Notes under the pieces: model-generated
The model's database searches: none
What the model saw: the letters and a program-made list of their open reading frames with translations, nothing else
What the model was told of the DNA's origin: nothing
Part shown: piece by piece, positions 22,075 to 34,300 of the stretch
How the letters are laid out: each line of letters opens with the position of its first letter
Numbering within the stretch: position 1 is the first letter of the stretch
Assembly (NCBI GenBank): GCA_907164885.2
Contig: OU015501.1
Location: forward strand, 61,059,119-61,123,118
Length of the DNA stretch: 64,000 nucleotides
Direction: 5' to 3'
DNA from: Dolomedes plantarius
Lineage: Eukaryota; Arthropoda; Arachnida; Araneae; Dolomedidae
Made by a program: the position numbers and the translations under genes

Positions 22075-22396
22075 AATTGAATTAATTTAATTCAACCAGT
22101 CTCACTAGTTATAACAAGGATTTACTATTTAACTCTAAGTTTCGCTATCTAATACTGTTTCGTTTCCGATCTGCACTTTTCCGTTTTAACAATTTTTTTT
22201 TTCCTGTACAACAACTAACAACAAACCCTTCCCAAATAACTTAACTAGAAGGGAAAAATAAGAAAGGGCCTACCTCCACTTCCAAGAGGTCCCTCCAAGA
22301 TCCATAAAATATAATCCAAAATGTTATCCAAAATATTTAGTCCAGTTCCATATAGTCCGGTTTGTCTATCACATCACCTCCGTGGTCACCAAAAGT

Positions 22397-22722
22397 TGTT
22401 CCATAAATTTAATTATCTGACTCCGTATCCTTTACGAAACACTGACATTTATTAACAGTTCACAATCACAGTACAGTTACAGTATTCTAACAGAAATTAT
22501 TTACGGCTTTTCATTTATGCCGCCCAGATATTTTTCTACTCGACTGCCTCGAGCCATCACATGGTTCAAAGAGCCGCGCAAAATCGGCTCTCCTACGCGA
22601 CAAGTTACTTTCGTTTTGACACGTGACATACACATACAGTAATTCCCTCCCGTAGGAGAGTAAAACCAAAAATCCCCGTTTATAGGGACAAACATTTACA
22701 GACGGAGTTTTGAGTCGTAACA
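22397..22722 (-). repeat. 5' LTR of outer BEL element
   Basis: 326 bp, 5' with respect to the - strand element. Just inside it on the - strand, after a short spacer, is TGGTGACCACGGAGG, a candidate primer-binding site because it starts with TGG, the complement of a tRNA CCA end. Confidence 0.9.
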
Positions 22723-22727
22723 GATGT

Positions 22728-24127
22728 AATAAACACATGTAAATGTGTGTGCACATTCTTAATACATTTTAATTTCAGTGTACATTCAATGGATATCTAA
22801 TGGGACCAAAATATTCATATTGCTATGTACAATGTAATTGCACAATAAGATTGCTTCCTGACAGTGGTCCCCACTTTATTTTAATTTTAAAAATCCTTTC
22901 ATGTTGATAATAAGAAAAAAAATAGAACCATGACGTTATTTTCTGATTGCATACAAAAGGACATTAGATATTGTTTGTTGAAAAATAGAAATGGAAAACA
23001 TGTTAATAATAGAAAGTTTTCTTTAAATTGAAACTAGTAATTCATCTGAAAGATCTAATTTTTTTTTATATATTTGAAAATGATTTGTGGATGGCTAAAT
23101 TTTGATTTCTGAAGTGGTACATTTCCCCCCTGCAATAAATGAATTATTAATCTTTTAAATTATAGATATTCCTCCTTTTGAGTTTCAGCAAATTGCACAT
23201 TCATTGAAAATTTCTTTTTTTATTTTGCTTTTTGATGTCTAGTCACAATATTTATGCTTTGAATTAGTTCCTTTGGTTAATCTTTAATATTGAAAGGACT
23301 CAAAATTCTTACCGTAATCTTTCAGATGAGTAAATTATTAATTTGATACTAAAATTATTGATTTTAGGCTTTGAAAAGCAGAAATGTATAATAATGGGTA
23401 GTTAAAAAATGAACTTAGATGAAATAAAGTCAATATCTAGTTGTCATATTAAGCAAAAGATTTGTGTGGTGTATAACATGCCAGAAACTTTGTGGCAGTT
23501 GTAATTACTCTGTCAGTCAAAATAAGCATGCCATTGATACATGCTTAAAGGAGCATTCAAGATGAATGTTAAAAATCAAGAAACATCAATTTCCAAAATA
23601 AATTGCTAAACAATCCAGGAAATTCAGACACAAATTCCAATTTTCTGATATTAAAATTATTTACCCTGCTAACTCTATAAATCATGTAGATTTTCTTGGA
23701 CATCTTTATATCTATACCATAAATAATCTATGACCTACCTATTTTATCTTTATAAGCTACCTAGAGATTTGTTTGCACATAAATGTATCTCCTAAAATGG
23801 AACATTTTTGACTTTCTACCAAATATTACAATACTTTTCATCTCTTAGTTCCACAGTTCATCATTCCATTCATTCGTTTATTTCCCCATCTTGCATGGGT
23901 TCAGTTCATAAATTTTTACCCCTGCCCCTTGCTGTGATAGATACACCAATTTCAAGTCTGCACTTCCTCTGAAGATGCACAAAATCCTGGATAATTCTTT
24001 TTATTCTAAGATTCAAGTGATCTTTACATTTGTGAATTAACCATAGAAGCAATCTAATGCTACTTGGCATGATGAGTTATGCATAATTATTAGCCTATTT
24101 GCATCCAATATGAAATTTTACAGACGC
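22728..24127. other. intergenic spacer
   Basis: AT-rich sequence right of the outer BEL duplication. No gene, repeat end or exon was recognised. Confidence 0.5.
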
Positions 24128-24418
24128 TTAACCATCTAACGACCGAAGGCCCATTTTGCAGCTTATCCCAAAAAGTCTTTTCCTTCCCCCATAGAACATC
24201 CTGATGATTGTACTGAAATTTGTCACGGTTGGGTGCGGCCCCACTGTCCGCATCAGGTCAAAGTATGCTGGGATTGGTTCTAGAAATTAAAAATTGACTG
24301 TGTGGTGACGTTGAACTATTGGTAGAATGTCCACCTACCAGGCACTAAGGGGGAGGCAATCTAGGAGAATTTCAGCCGGATGTCTGGACTTCTGAAAGTT
24401 TGGCCTTCAGAGAGTTAA
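24128..24418. mobile_element. TTAA-flanked MITE (piggyBac-type)
   Basis: The left end is TTAACCATCTAACGACCGAAGGCC. The right end, reverse-complemented, is TTAACTCTCTGAAGGCCA, so both start with TTAAC and share GAAGGCC. TTAA target sites and the 291-bp size fit a piggyBac-type MITE. The middle (about 24299-24356) has a tRNA-Gly-like stretch (TTGGTAGAATGTCCACCTACC), which may be chance. Confidence 0.5.
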
Positions 24419-27400
24419 AAGAAGCTGCGAGTGTTCACTTTGGGAAAGTTAAGTGAGACCAGTCATATATGTAGAAATGAACAAGCTGAATATTTCTATG
24501 TAAGACTTTAGCTCTATTGCCACAATATAATCTCCCTTTAAACATTACAAGATAATAACTAGCTCATCCATTAAAGCAGATGGATTTTTAAACTATAAGA
24601 AAGTGAAGACGAGAGAAATCTGGAGTGACTTCATAGTTTCTGGAGTGGGTTCATAGTTTCTAACCTAGATCTGTTGGGATTGCTTGTTTTAAACACCATG
24701 TTGGACATAACCTACAGAGGCATCTGTGCCATTTTGGTGGTTAGACAAAAACATCTGCTTAATCTTTTTGCAAACTGAATATGACTCAGTACCACCTCTA
24801 GAACTACTTTAATTTTTTTTGACAGTCCAGTTATTACTCCACTAAGATTAAAAATTTAAAAGATATTTTACGCATTCAAGCTTTTATTGGGCTGCTCACT
24901 GACTCGTGATCAAGAGGCTAGGACAGCCATGGATAAAATATTTTTGTATGTATCAGCTTTACCAGCCTCCTTTTCACCAGAAAGGAGCAAACTACTTGAT
25001 ACACTTCCTTTAAAACTTTCACTTTTAACCAGCGATATACAACAGGCATATAGACAGAAAAAAACTTTTAAAGTTTGGCCCCGCAAGACCAATTTTGGTT
25101 TATGCATAGAATTTTTTAATGGTATCAATTGTGTGTAAACTACAACCGATGTAATACATCCACAGCACCTCTTAGCAGGATATGACACCAGAGGCTAAAG
25201 AATCGAATATAAATGTTCAATTTTATTTATCTACCACATAATTGATTTTGACTCATTTGTTTAATGTATCTGCAAATAAATTGCCAACGTTAAGCTGGAA
25301 AACTGATAATTTTGCAGAACTTAAAATTTTATTTGTAGAAAGGAATTTCGTGGAATGCAATATGAGAACTCGAACTAACAATCTATTTGGCTGATGAAGC
25401 CAACCACATTTCCTAGAATTCCCTACCTGCTCTGCTATATTTCATGCAAAAATATAGCAGAGCAATGCACTTTATTTAAAACTAAATAAAGTGAGTTATA
25501 TAGTATAACTCTTAAGAGTAACTGACATTGCAAATATATACACCTGTATAACCTGCAGCCTTGGGCCTAAGTTTCACCCTTGTGGGTTCCTCAGCAAGCT
25601 ATATCTGATTAGATGAAGGGACAAGAATTTCCAATGCAGAATCTTGATATAGTGCCCAATTATAATTTATGGTAGCCCATTTTTCAAAGTTAGGAATTGG
25701 GAATAGTAAAATTATTTAAAGAAGAAAAATGAAGTGTTAGGGATAAATGAGACATATATAGGGTGGGGAAAAATTCAGAATCACCACCATGTGATTGGAA
25801 AAAAAAAAGGGCCATAACTCAGTATTTTTACACCCTGTGACAGCAACACTAAAATGTTAAAGAACAGTAAATGAACTTTTTGGGAAAGATGAGACTTATT
25901 CATAGAGTAAAAAAAGTTCAGCTTCATCAAAAGCATAATAAAAAAATATTAGCCTCAAAAAGTAAAAGGGAAAATAAATGAGGTCTCCTCCTCAACATAT
26001 AATGGGACAATATACCATCTACATATCAAAAAATCTGCATTTCAAGACAGCTTTAGCAATCAGTTGTTACAACTATGTTATAAAATCAAAATGATTTATG
26101 CACGATAAGACAGTTATATCATGCATTCTTCAGTTATGCTTCCTGTTGGTTTTAGGGGACACCACAGTAACATATATTGCTGATGCGAAACAGATTTATC
26201 TCTCATTCAAGATATAAATACACAAACTTTCATGTAAAATTTTATTTTCAAAGCCTCTGCAAATACAAAAGTTTCTGCATAAATTATAATTGATTCATTT
26301 TTCAGATACTCTTAAAATTAGAAGATAAATTCGTAAATTCACACAATTTTAGATTCCTGAAATAGACACATTATAAATTGTCCATAATAAAAATTACTGC
26401 CCACTGTTAACACTTTTTTACTGAATTCAAAAAGTTATACAAGAAGTTTTTCAAAATATGAAATATAAATTCTTTGGAAGTATTTAGCATAATAAAGCAT
26501 CATTCTCTCACCTTTGATATACTTTTAAAAAAAGTTCCTGTAACAATATTTCAACCTATTTTTAAACATTATTCATAATAAACTCACAAAAACAAAATAA
26601 AAAGTTAGCACCAGGATACATAATAAAAAATTAATAAAACATTTCTCTCGTAACAAAATAAAATAGACATGATTTAAGTTTTATAATTTTAAAAATGTGC
26701 TATGCTCATTAATATATCCAGTTGATACTGAAATTCAGTCTTTAATAAAATAAGTGAAAAAAATATTAATTCAGTTTGTGAACAAATATAGATATGGTTT
26801 ACATGACATACAGAGTATTTCTACACGATCATACCCTCATAAGTCTCGAATCATAAGTCGATCATAAGTCTCGAAAATTTTATATTCATCGATAAATTTC
26901 AAAATTTGACAAATTTATGCCTTAAACTGTGGTTCTAAATTTTTCGACAAACCACCTAGTTTTTACGCTTAAATAAAAATAAGATGATTTAAAATATCTG
27001 TGTGCAATATATACCAATACAAAAGTTCAGAGTGTATGTGAAAGCTCTCTCTATCTGAATACATTATAACAAATTTTTTTTTATTTATTTCAAGGATCAG
27101 ATTTATGTATCGAAATGTCACTGTTTGAACAGGTATTTGTTCATAAGCTCCAACTTACTGAACAGCAGCTAATTAACAATAATTACAGCAAAGATAATCT
27201 ATTATTTTATATTGTTTTAGCTGTCAGATAGTTCAACCGTTGAAAGTGTAATGATGATAAAGCAAAATTTGCATTATTAGATACATATGGAATGGAAAAA
27301 TTAATTAGTATTCAAATTTCTCAACCATTTTGAGAGCTTCAATAAGTTTAATACTCAAATGTCTAAGCATATTTTTACAAAGTAAAAATTTATATAATTT

Positions 27401-27775
27401 CTAAAACAGGAACATACATTACTGAATATTTTTCCATTTTTTATTATCCGGTTATATTCAGGTACTAAAGCTTGGAAAACTGACTTTTAGATTTCCTACT
27501 GCAAGATACAGAAATAAATTACACAAGAGCCCCAAGTAAATCATTTAGCAATATAGCACATACTGAGGTTATGACTTTGCATAGTATAATGATAAAAAAA
27601 ATTATACTGTTGGGTTACTAATAACAATGCTCAAATTTATATAGCAAATACAACAAAATTCTTCATAGTAACTTTGAAAAAAATGTAATTAGCGAATAGA
27701 ATAAAAGTTATGAAAAATCACTATGGTGTTAACATATGAAATCAATTTCAAATATAAACCTAATAATACAACTTT
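24419..27775. other. intergenic / BRCC3 3' flank
   Basis: AT-rich. Four inverted repeats lie back to back at 25429-25518. The part next to 27775 is probably BRCC3 3' UTR, but no single polyadenylation site stands out because AATAAA-like strings are common. No coding signal was found; the short frame at 24887-25138 resembles nothing known. Confidence 0.5.
25429..25518. repeat. cluster of four small inverted repeats
   Basis: GCTCTGCTATATTT pairs with AAATATAGCAGAGC (25429-25442/25450-25463). CACTTTATTTA pairs with TAAATAAAGTG (25468-25478/25483-25493). GAGTTATA pairs with TATAACTC (25493-25500/25504-25511). CTCTTAAGAG (25509-25518) is its own complement. Confidence 0.8.
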
Positions 27776-28374
27776 TTATTGTATATTTTGTTTTGGTGAA
27801 TCTGGAGGTGAATCTAATTGTAAATTGCCTGTCTTTGAGCTAGATGATGTAGAGATAATAAGCATTTCTTGATTGGGAGATACTGTACAATTTTTTCTAC
27901 TAGTGGAGGGCATACTAGCCTGGAAGCACTCATTACCATCAGATGTTTCTACAGATGATGAAATGTAGAGTTCATCAGCACTACAACATAAAGATGGTGA
28001 TTCTGATACTGTGACATCAGTTTTCCCCCTACATAAATCTTCAACAGAAGACTTAGGTATATTTCCCAGTAAGATATCATCTAATGCAACAGAATCCATG
28101 ACTGGTTGTGTATCAAGTATTGTCTCAACAGGAGTCTCAGTATCAGATGACTGGGAACATTCTATCCTTTCAGGATCATCAAAAGAAGTAATAGTTCTTG
28201 AAGCACTAGAACGAGCATTTTCTGTTTGGATTTGTTCAAAAACCATAGTAATCTCTTTCTTTTTATTCTGCAACCTTTTCCTTTTTATTTCATTGTTAAT
28301 AATTCTTTCTTCGAGCATTTTTATTAATGGTCCACATATAACTTCAGCTATTTGTCCCATAGATCTCAGATAAA
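27776..28374 (-). CDS. BRCC3: BRCC3 terminal exon with C-terminal extension
   Basis: The acceptor is attttttag. It encodes [20 protein letters not shown], then a Lys/Arg/Glu-rich coiled coil to about [12 protein letters not shown] (the conserved BRCC36 C-terminus). About 150 more residues follow, rich in Ser, Thr, Asp and Glu and low in hydrophobics, with SQ and TQ dipeptides and SPPDSPKQ near the end. Stop TAA is at 27776-27778. Confidence 0.88.
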
Positions 28375-31300
28375 CTAAAAAATATAAATAAATTATTAAG
28401 ATATATATATAAAATACAGTGGAACCTTGATTGATCATTTTTAAAGGGATCTATTGTACTAAACAATAAATACGAGAACGTAAAAAAGAAATATAATCAT
28501 TGGGAAAGTAAATGACACATACAGGAAAACGATTCACGGAACGGTCGATCAAGGTTCCACTGCATTTAAAATTATTCTATATATGCTACATTCTATGGAA
28601 ATGTGAATACATTAGGAATAATACAAAAACACACAGAAAATGTGTACAAAATATTAGTTGCAAATCAAAGTTCACAGCAGATGAAAGGGTTAAATGCAGA
28701 AGTAGATTAGGTATGCTAGTAAATAACCAGGTTGTGTCAGACTAATCATGTTTAAATACTATTGTACAATTTAGTATTAATCCCCTTCAGTCTATCTTCT
28801 CACAATCAGTTTTTCCATTCATAAAAACAGATCTGGAAATTCATTACTGGTGGGCTTTTCAGCTATGCAACTGTTCTGGCTTTGACCATCCCTCTAGAAT
28901 TACAACCCTTCTTCAGCATATTTTAAATTTTGGGAATAAAAAAAGTTACAGGATAGGAAATCTGAGAAATAGGATGAGCATTTTGGCACCGGCATGCCTA
29001 TTTTCACCAAAACTGCTCCATAAACTTATATTATTGCTGTATGCATTACAGCTTTACCCAAAGGAATGTGCATCATTCTTTGGGCCTGTTCACATAGGAG
29101 TCCAGTAGCAGAAGCATTGAAATATATTTAACCAATGATAAACCTCCAAACAATTAGCAGCGAAATTTTTTACGGCTATGATTGGTTTATTTCTGTCTCA
29201 GCACCATCTTTCCTTTTATGCTTCCGCTACCGGACAAGCCCTTTTTCTCATAGGTCTCACTTTCCTCTTGCAGCAGGTAACAGATGATGCTTAGAATTTT
29301 GGGATTTTTAGAAACAATCAAAATTAAACTGCATTTACATATATATTTTCGCTGGCATTATATTCTTATGGTATTCGGTAGATATGAAAATGCTTTTTTT
29401 CCCTTTCTTTCTAAGTAGTGATGTAATTTTTGTAGTAGCTATACTTTTCTCTAGAGAAAATCCTGATGCCACCACAAGACTTAAATCATTTTTGCTTTTG
29501 GTGATGCAAGTCTGAGAAGTACATCGATGCCCAATACCTTTTCTAATATCATTCTTTAGAATCAGGGAAAGTTTTAAGGAGTAAAATAAGCTGAATATTT
29601 AAAATGAAATATACATTTTACAGAAAAATGTTTACAACATTGTTAAACATTGTTTTCAGAGAAAAATTACATATAAATGCAAAACCCATTATTTTACCAA
29701 TTTAATAAGACAAAACTGAAAGATCTAATGGGAAAAATGATTGGGAAAAAATTAGCAAAAAAGGAACATAAATTTAAAAAAAATCACAACATGCAAAAAA
29801 ATTTCCCAAGTTCTAAAATTTACAACTTTGTAAAGTGACAAATATGCTTTTTTACACTTCCATGATAAAGAAAAAAATAATGATAATTTTTTTAAGTTAT
29901 AATAATAAATTTACACATCAGAAATGAGCAGACTGGCTGCAGACCTCAAATATCATATAGGAACACTATAACAATAAATAACCATTATTTGAGTGATTTA
30001 AGTGGCAACTAAAACAAGTTTTAAAATGTAAACACCACACTTGCAAAAATAATGAGGGAAATTTTGAGACAAAAATAGACAGTTTACTAATAAAAATGAA
30101 GGGAAAGAATTTCTTTATAAATACATGTTAGATGCCAGTTGCTAATGACATTTTTTAAAGAGTTTGGTGGCCATAACATTTTAGGGACCATACATGTCAG
30201 AAAACATTTTGAAAGAAATTAAATACAAACTGTAAACAATGAATTCTACAGAACAGGACAGACTTTAGCACTAGAAATCTTAACATTCATTAGGGGAGTT
30301 GACTTTTAAAAGAATATTCTTCACAAAATTTCTAGGGTGCAACAACTCTATGTCTTTACTATTTGTAAAAAGATTTTAAAAAAATTTGGGAAAGTCAAAT
30401 ATTTTTGGGGAAAGACTAAAGATAGCAGAGAATTTCAGGGTTCTCCAGAGCACTTCAAAAAAAGTTAGTAGCTTTGAATACACAATACACATGAACAGAC
30501 AACACACAAAGAGCATGGGGCCAGTAAATATTTTCAAATTATAAGTGCTTTCTAATTTTTTCCATAACATTAGTTTACGTAAAATATTACATGAAAGTTG
30601 AGAAACATATAAATATATAAATGTCCACAAATAAATTGCTATGTGTATATATACTAGGAAATAGACTAAAAAGAATGCTATACCTGAACTGTTATGAAGT
30701 CTAGTTAAGTAATCCAATTCCATTTGATTTGTTATCTGATAAGCTAGTTGTTCTTCTTGACATAAGAACCGTGGTAGCTGGATTAAGGCTTTCATACAGA
30801 CATTGCTTACATGATTAGCAGGCACAAGATGAACAGGAACATCTAATCGCTTTTTCCTATAATTTTATAGATTTCTTATGATAACAGGTTTTTTTTTTCG
30901 AAATTCTAATATACAGAATAAGTAATAAATAATTAGGAGAATGATACCAAATAATTTAATGTTAAATTCTCTTTAAAAAATTAATATGTGAACAAAATAG
31001 ACTTTCATGAAATCTAAAACAATATTACTTTTATGCAACGAGAAAAGAAATAACTTAAAATATAGGTAATCAGTTCACACTGCCTCCCCTTTCTCATTTC
31101 CTTTAGCAGATTCTTTTCATCAAATCAGATAAGATCTTAGGATCCCAGACATTACAATGTAAACTAAAGTTGACCCGATATCTTTAGAATCAATAAGGAC
31201 TTGATATTTAGGTTGTTGATCAGCATTTACCAACAGAGCTGGTTAAGTACTAGATAGCCAGACTTTCTCTAACATCTTGTGGACAATTTGGGCAGGTGTG

Positions 31301-34300
31301 TTGAACTAATCTTTCAATGTACAATACCTTTAACCAACTTTCAACAATTTTGCTTTTAGTTCAGCAAGGTAGTATGTCAAATGACCTTCTCCAAATTGCA
31401 CTCTAAATTTTTTTCTATGACACTCAATCAATACCCCACTCAATCAATACCACATGTACTGCTGACATTAATGTCAAGTGTGCAAAGATTTTACAGACAA
31501 GATAAAATGCAGATTCTGAGTGAATGAGGCCTTGATACTAAACAATTATTGTTTAAAAGCAGCACAATGCATTAAAAAGTACAAAACAATACCTCTAAAA
31601 CTCTAATTGACTGTCAATTACCAGTGCTACAACAAATCTGAATCAGACTTCATACTCTGAACTCTTAAATATGGCATCCCATGTATCATACTTCTTACGA
31701 AGTTGCTTTAAGAAAACAACAAAACACTGCTCTTAGCAACTTTTGGTTGTTAAAAAACTTAATTTTCCAAGTTAAAAACTAGCTACACATTTAATTCACT
31801 GATTGTTTGATTCCCTGCTTCAACAATCTTGTTGCTAAGCAAGAAAAATTCACCACAGTAGTAATAGCATTATTAGACATTACATTTCATATCAACAATA
31901 TTTGAAAAGTTATTTCAAACATCCATAACATTTCTATTATAAAAAAAATAATTAGAGTCCATCATATGTTTAAAAGAAACTAACACAATAACGTTTTTAC
32001 TTACTCAACATTACCATCTTCAATAACAGTCTGAGATTGAAAACATGTCATCTGAACTCTGCCTCCCTAAAATAATAAATATGTACATTCTATATAGAGT
32101 AATCTCATATTATAAAACTTATACATTATTTATAAATGTAAATCCTATTTCATACTTATCTAAATACCTGTTTCAGGTGCATAAACTTATAGTCAACATT
32201 TAAAACACTTCATGTAGTCAACAATCAAAAGCAGACACCAACAGATATAAAAAAAAATAAACAATATGATATGTTTGAAAAAGGTTAAACCAATCATCAA
32301 ACTTTGCTTTCCCATTGTAACTGTTTGCTGACATACTCAAAATGATATTAGTCTTATGACATACAAGCCGGGCTTCACCTAGCTATGCTCAAGTCATCCG
32401 TGTAACATATTTATGTACTTCGTGCCCCACAAAAGAAAAAAACGGCCTACAAATGTATTAAATTCAAGTGAATAAATTCCTTTCAATTTTCATTCCTGTC
32501 GCTGCCGACAGATGGCAGCACCACTGCACCAGATGATTTGATTTCTCAGCAGTGAGTGATTTTAGAATTAAAATATCTCTAAAAATATCGAATTAACAGA
32601 ATAAGTGTACGCAGGAAAAATTATCATTCTTCAAAGCTCTTTCCAAATATGTAACATTTATGTACTTTCATGAGAAAAAAATAAACCGATTGTCGGCCAT
32701 TGCGTTACGCTCACGTGATCTCGACATCCCCTGCTGTTCCTTTATTAATATAGATATAAAACCATATCACAAACAAACTAAAATTTTATGCAAATTTTTT
32801 GTCTCTGTTAAAAAATTTTTTCATATAATTTAATATTGATATAGACATAAGATATCTGGAGACATTCTCAGCTACATAGATTCAAGCTACAAGCTTCATA
32901 CACTGGTGTAAGAAATTAAGAGAATTTGCAGACTTGGTTGATTATCTCTAGAACTACTGTACTGATTTTAATGAAATTTGATATGTACATACATTGATAC
33001 AATACAAAACAAATAATCATTCAATAAATGTAATACACACGCATGATTGTGCGTAACACTCGTTGGAGTCAGAAGGTATGAAACAGCGGTTGCAGAATAA
33101 ACAAAAAAATGGGTTAATAGAGGGTTAATAGGAGGTATGGTCCCCTCTTACAGATATACAGGTCTCGCAGTGTGATTTCATACTTGAAATAAGGCAGTTT
33201 ATCATTTCCTGTGGCAATTGGTCCCACTTGTTCAGCAACGCTGTTTTCATTCCCTGGATGGTTCTCGGAGGGGGGTTGCGAGTTGCAATTGACCTCCCCA
33301 GAGCATCCCATACATGCTCTATAGGGTTAAGGTCTGGAGATCTGGCTGGCCAATCCATCCGGCGAATATCCTCACTCTCTAGAAATTCGTCGACCAGAAG
33401 AGCTCTATGTGGCCTCGCGTTATCACCCATTAAAATTAACTCAGGGCCAACTGCACCCCTGAAAAGGAGAACATAGGGCTGCAAGACCTCATCCCTATAC
33501 CTCACACCAGTCACAGTGCCTCTTTCAAAGACATGGAGAGGTGCACGGCCATCCAACATGATGCCTGCCCAGACCATTAAACCTCCTCCGCCATAATGGT
33601 CGATTTCGCGGACATTGGAGGGTAGGTAGTGGGTCCCTGTTTCTCGCCGTATGAACATACGGCGAGAATTGGTGTTTAGGCTGAACCGGGACTCATCAGT
33701 GAAGAGAACGGTTGCCCATTGATCCATATTCCAAAATCTATGCTCTCTGCACCACGATAAACGGATTCTCCTGAGAAGCGAGCGGGACGCAAACAGCAGG
33801 TCTTCTTGCAAACAACCCTCTCTCATGAAGTCTTTTGGAAACAGTCACCCTTGATACACGGGTTCCTGTGGCTGCATACAAGTCACGAGAGAGCTGAGAA
33901 GCTGTAGCACTCCTGTTACGCCTCGCTATAATTGACAAATGGCGATTTCTCTGGCCGTCGTGGTTCTTGGACGACCTTGCCCAGGCTTTCTCTCGATGGA
34001 TCCGGGTATCCTGGAACTTGTTGGGAATCATGCAAAAGATTCCATTGAAAAATTAAAAAAGAGTGAAATTGCGCAGGAGCGCTCTATAGAAATGAAGCCA
34101 AAAATATTAAAAACTACTTATTAAATCTAACTAAAAATAGGTGAAGAATACTAAGGTATGTGCATGGAGGTGAGGTAAAAAATCACTGAAACATTGTTAA
34201 ACTTGAAACGGTTTAATTATCCGTTCATAAAAATAACAAAATAATAGTAACATATAAAATAGTTACATGAGTCCTGCTTAAAACAAAAACATAGCAGACT

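Larger units (their letters stand above)
10535..22722 (-). mobile_element. BEL/Pao LTR retrotransposon (outer, old)
   Basis: A full-length element on the - strand with LTRs at 22397-22722 (5') and 10535-10858 (3'), TG...CA ends (TGTTACGACTC to TTATGGAACA) and the 5-bp duplication GATGT at 10530-10534 and 22723-22727. The LTRs differ by six substitutions and two single-base indels, so the insertion is not recent. Gag, protease, reverse transcriptase, RNase H and integrase of the BEL/Pao type are present but broken. A second BEL element (13050-19210) sits inside its RT/RNase H region. Without it the outer element is about 6.0 kb. Confidence 0.95.

Noticed and set aside
24299..24356. Possible tRNA-Gly gene
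   Set aside because: Only the D-arm and anticodon-stem-like part matches; there is no T arm and no acceptor stem, and it sits inside a MITE.
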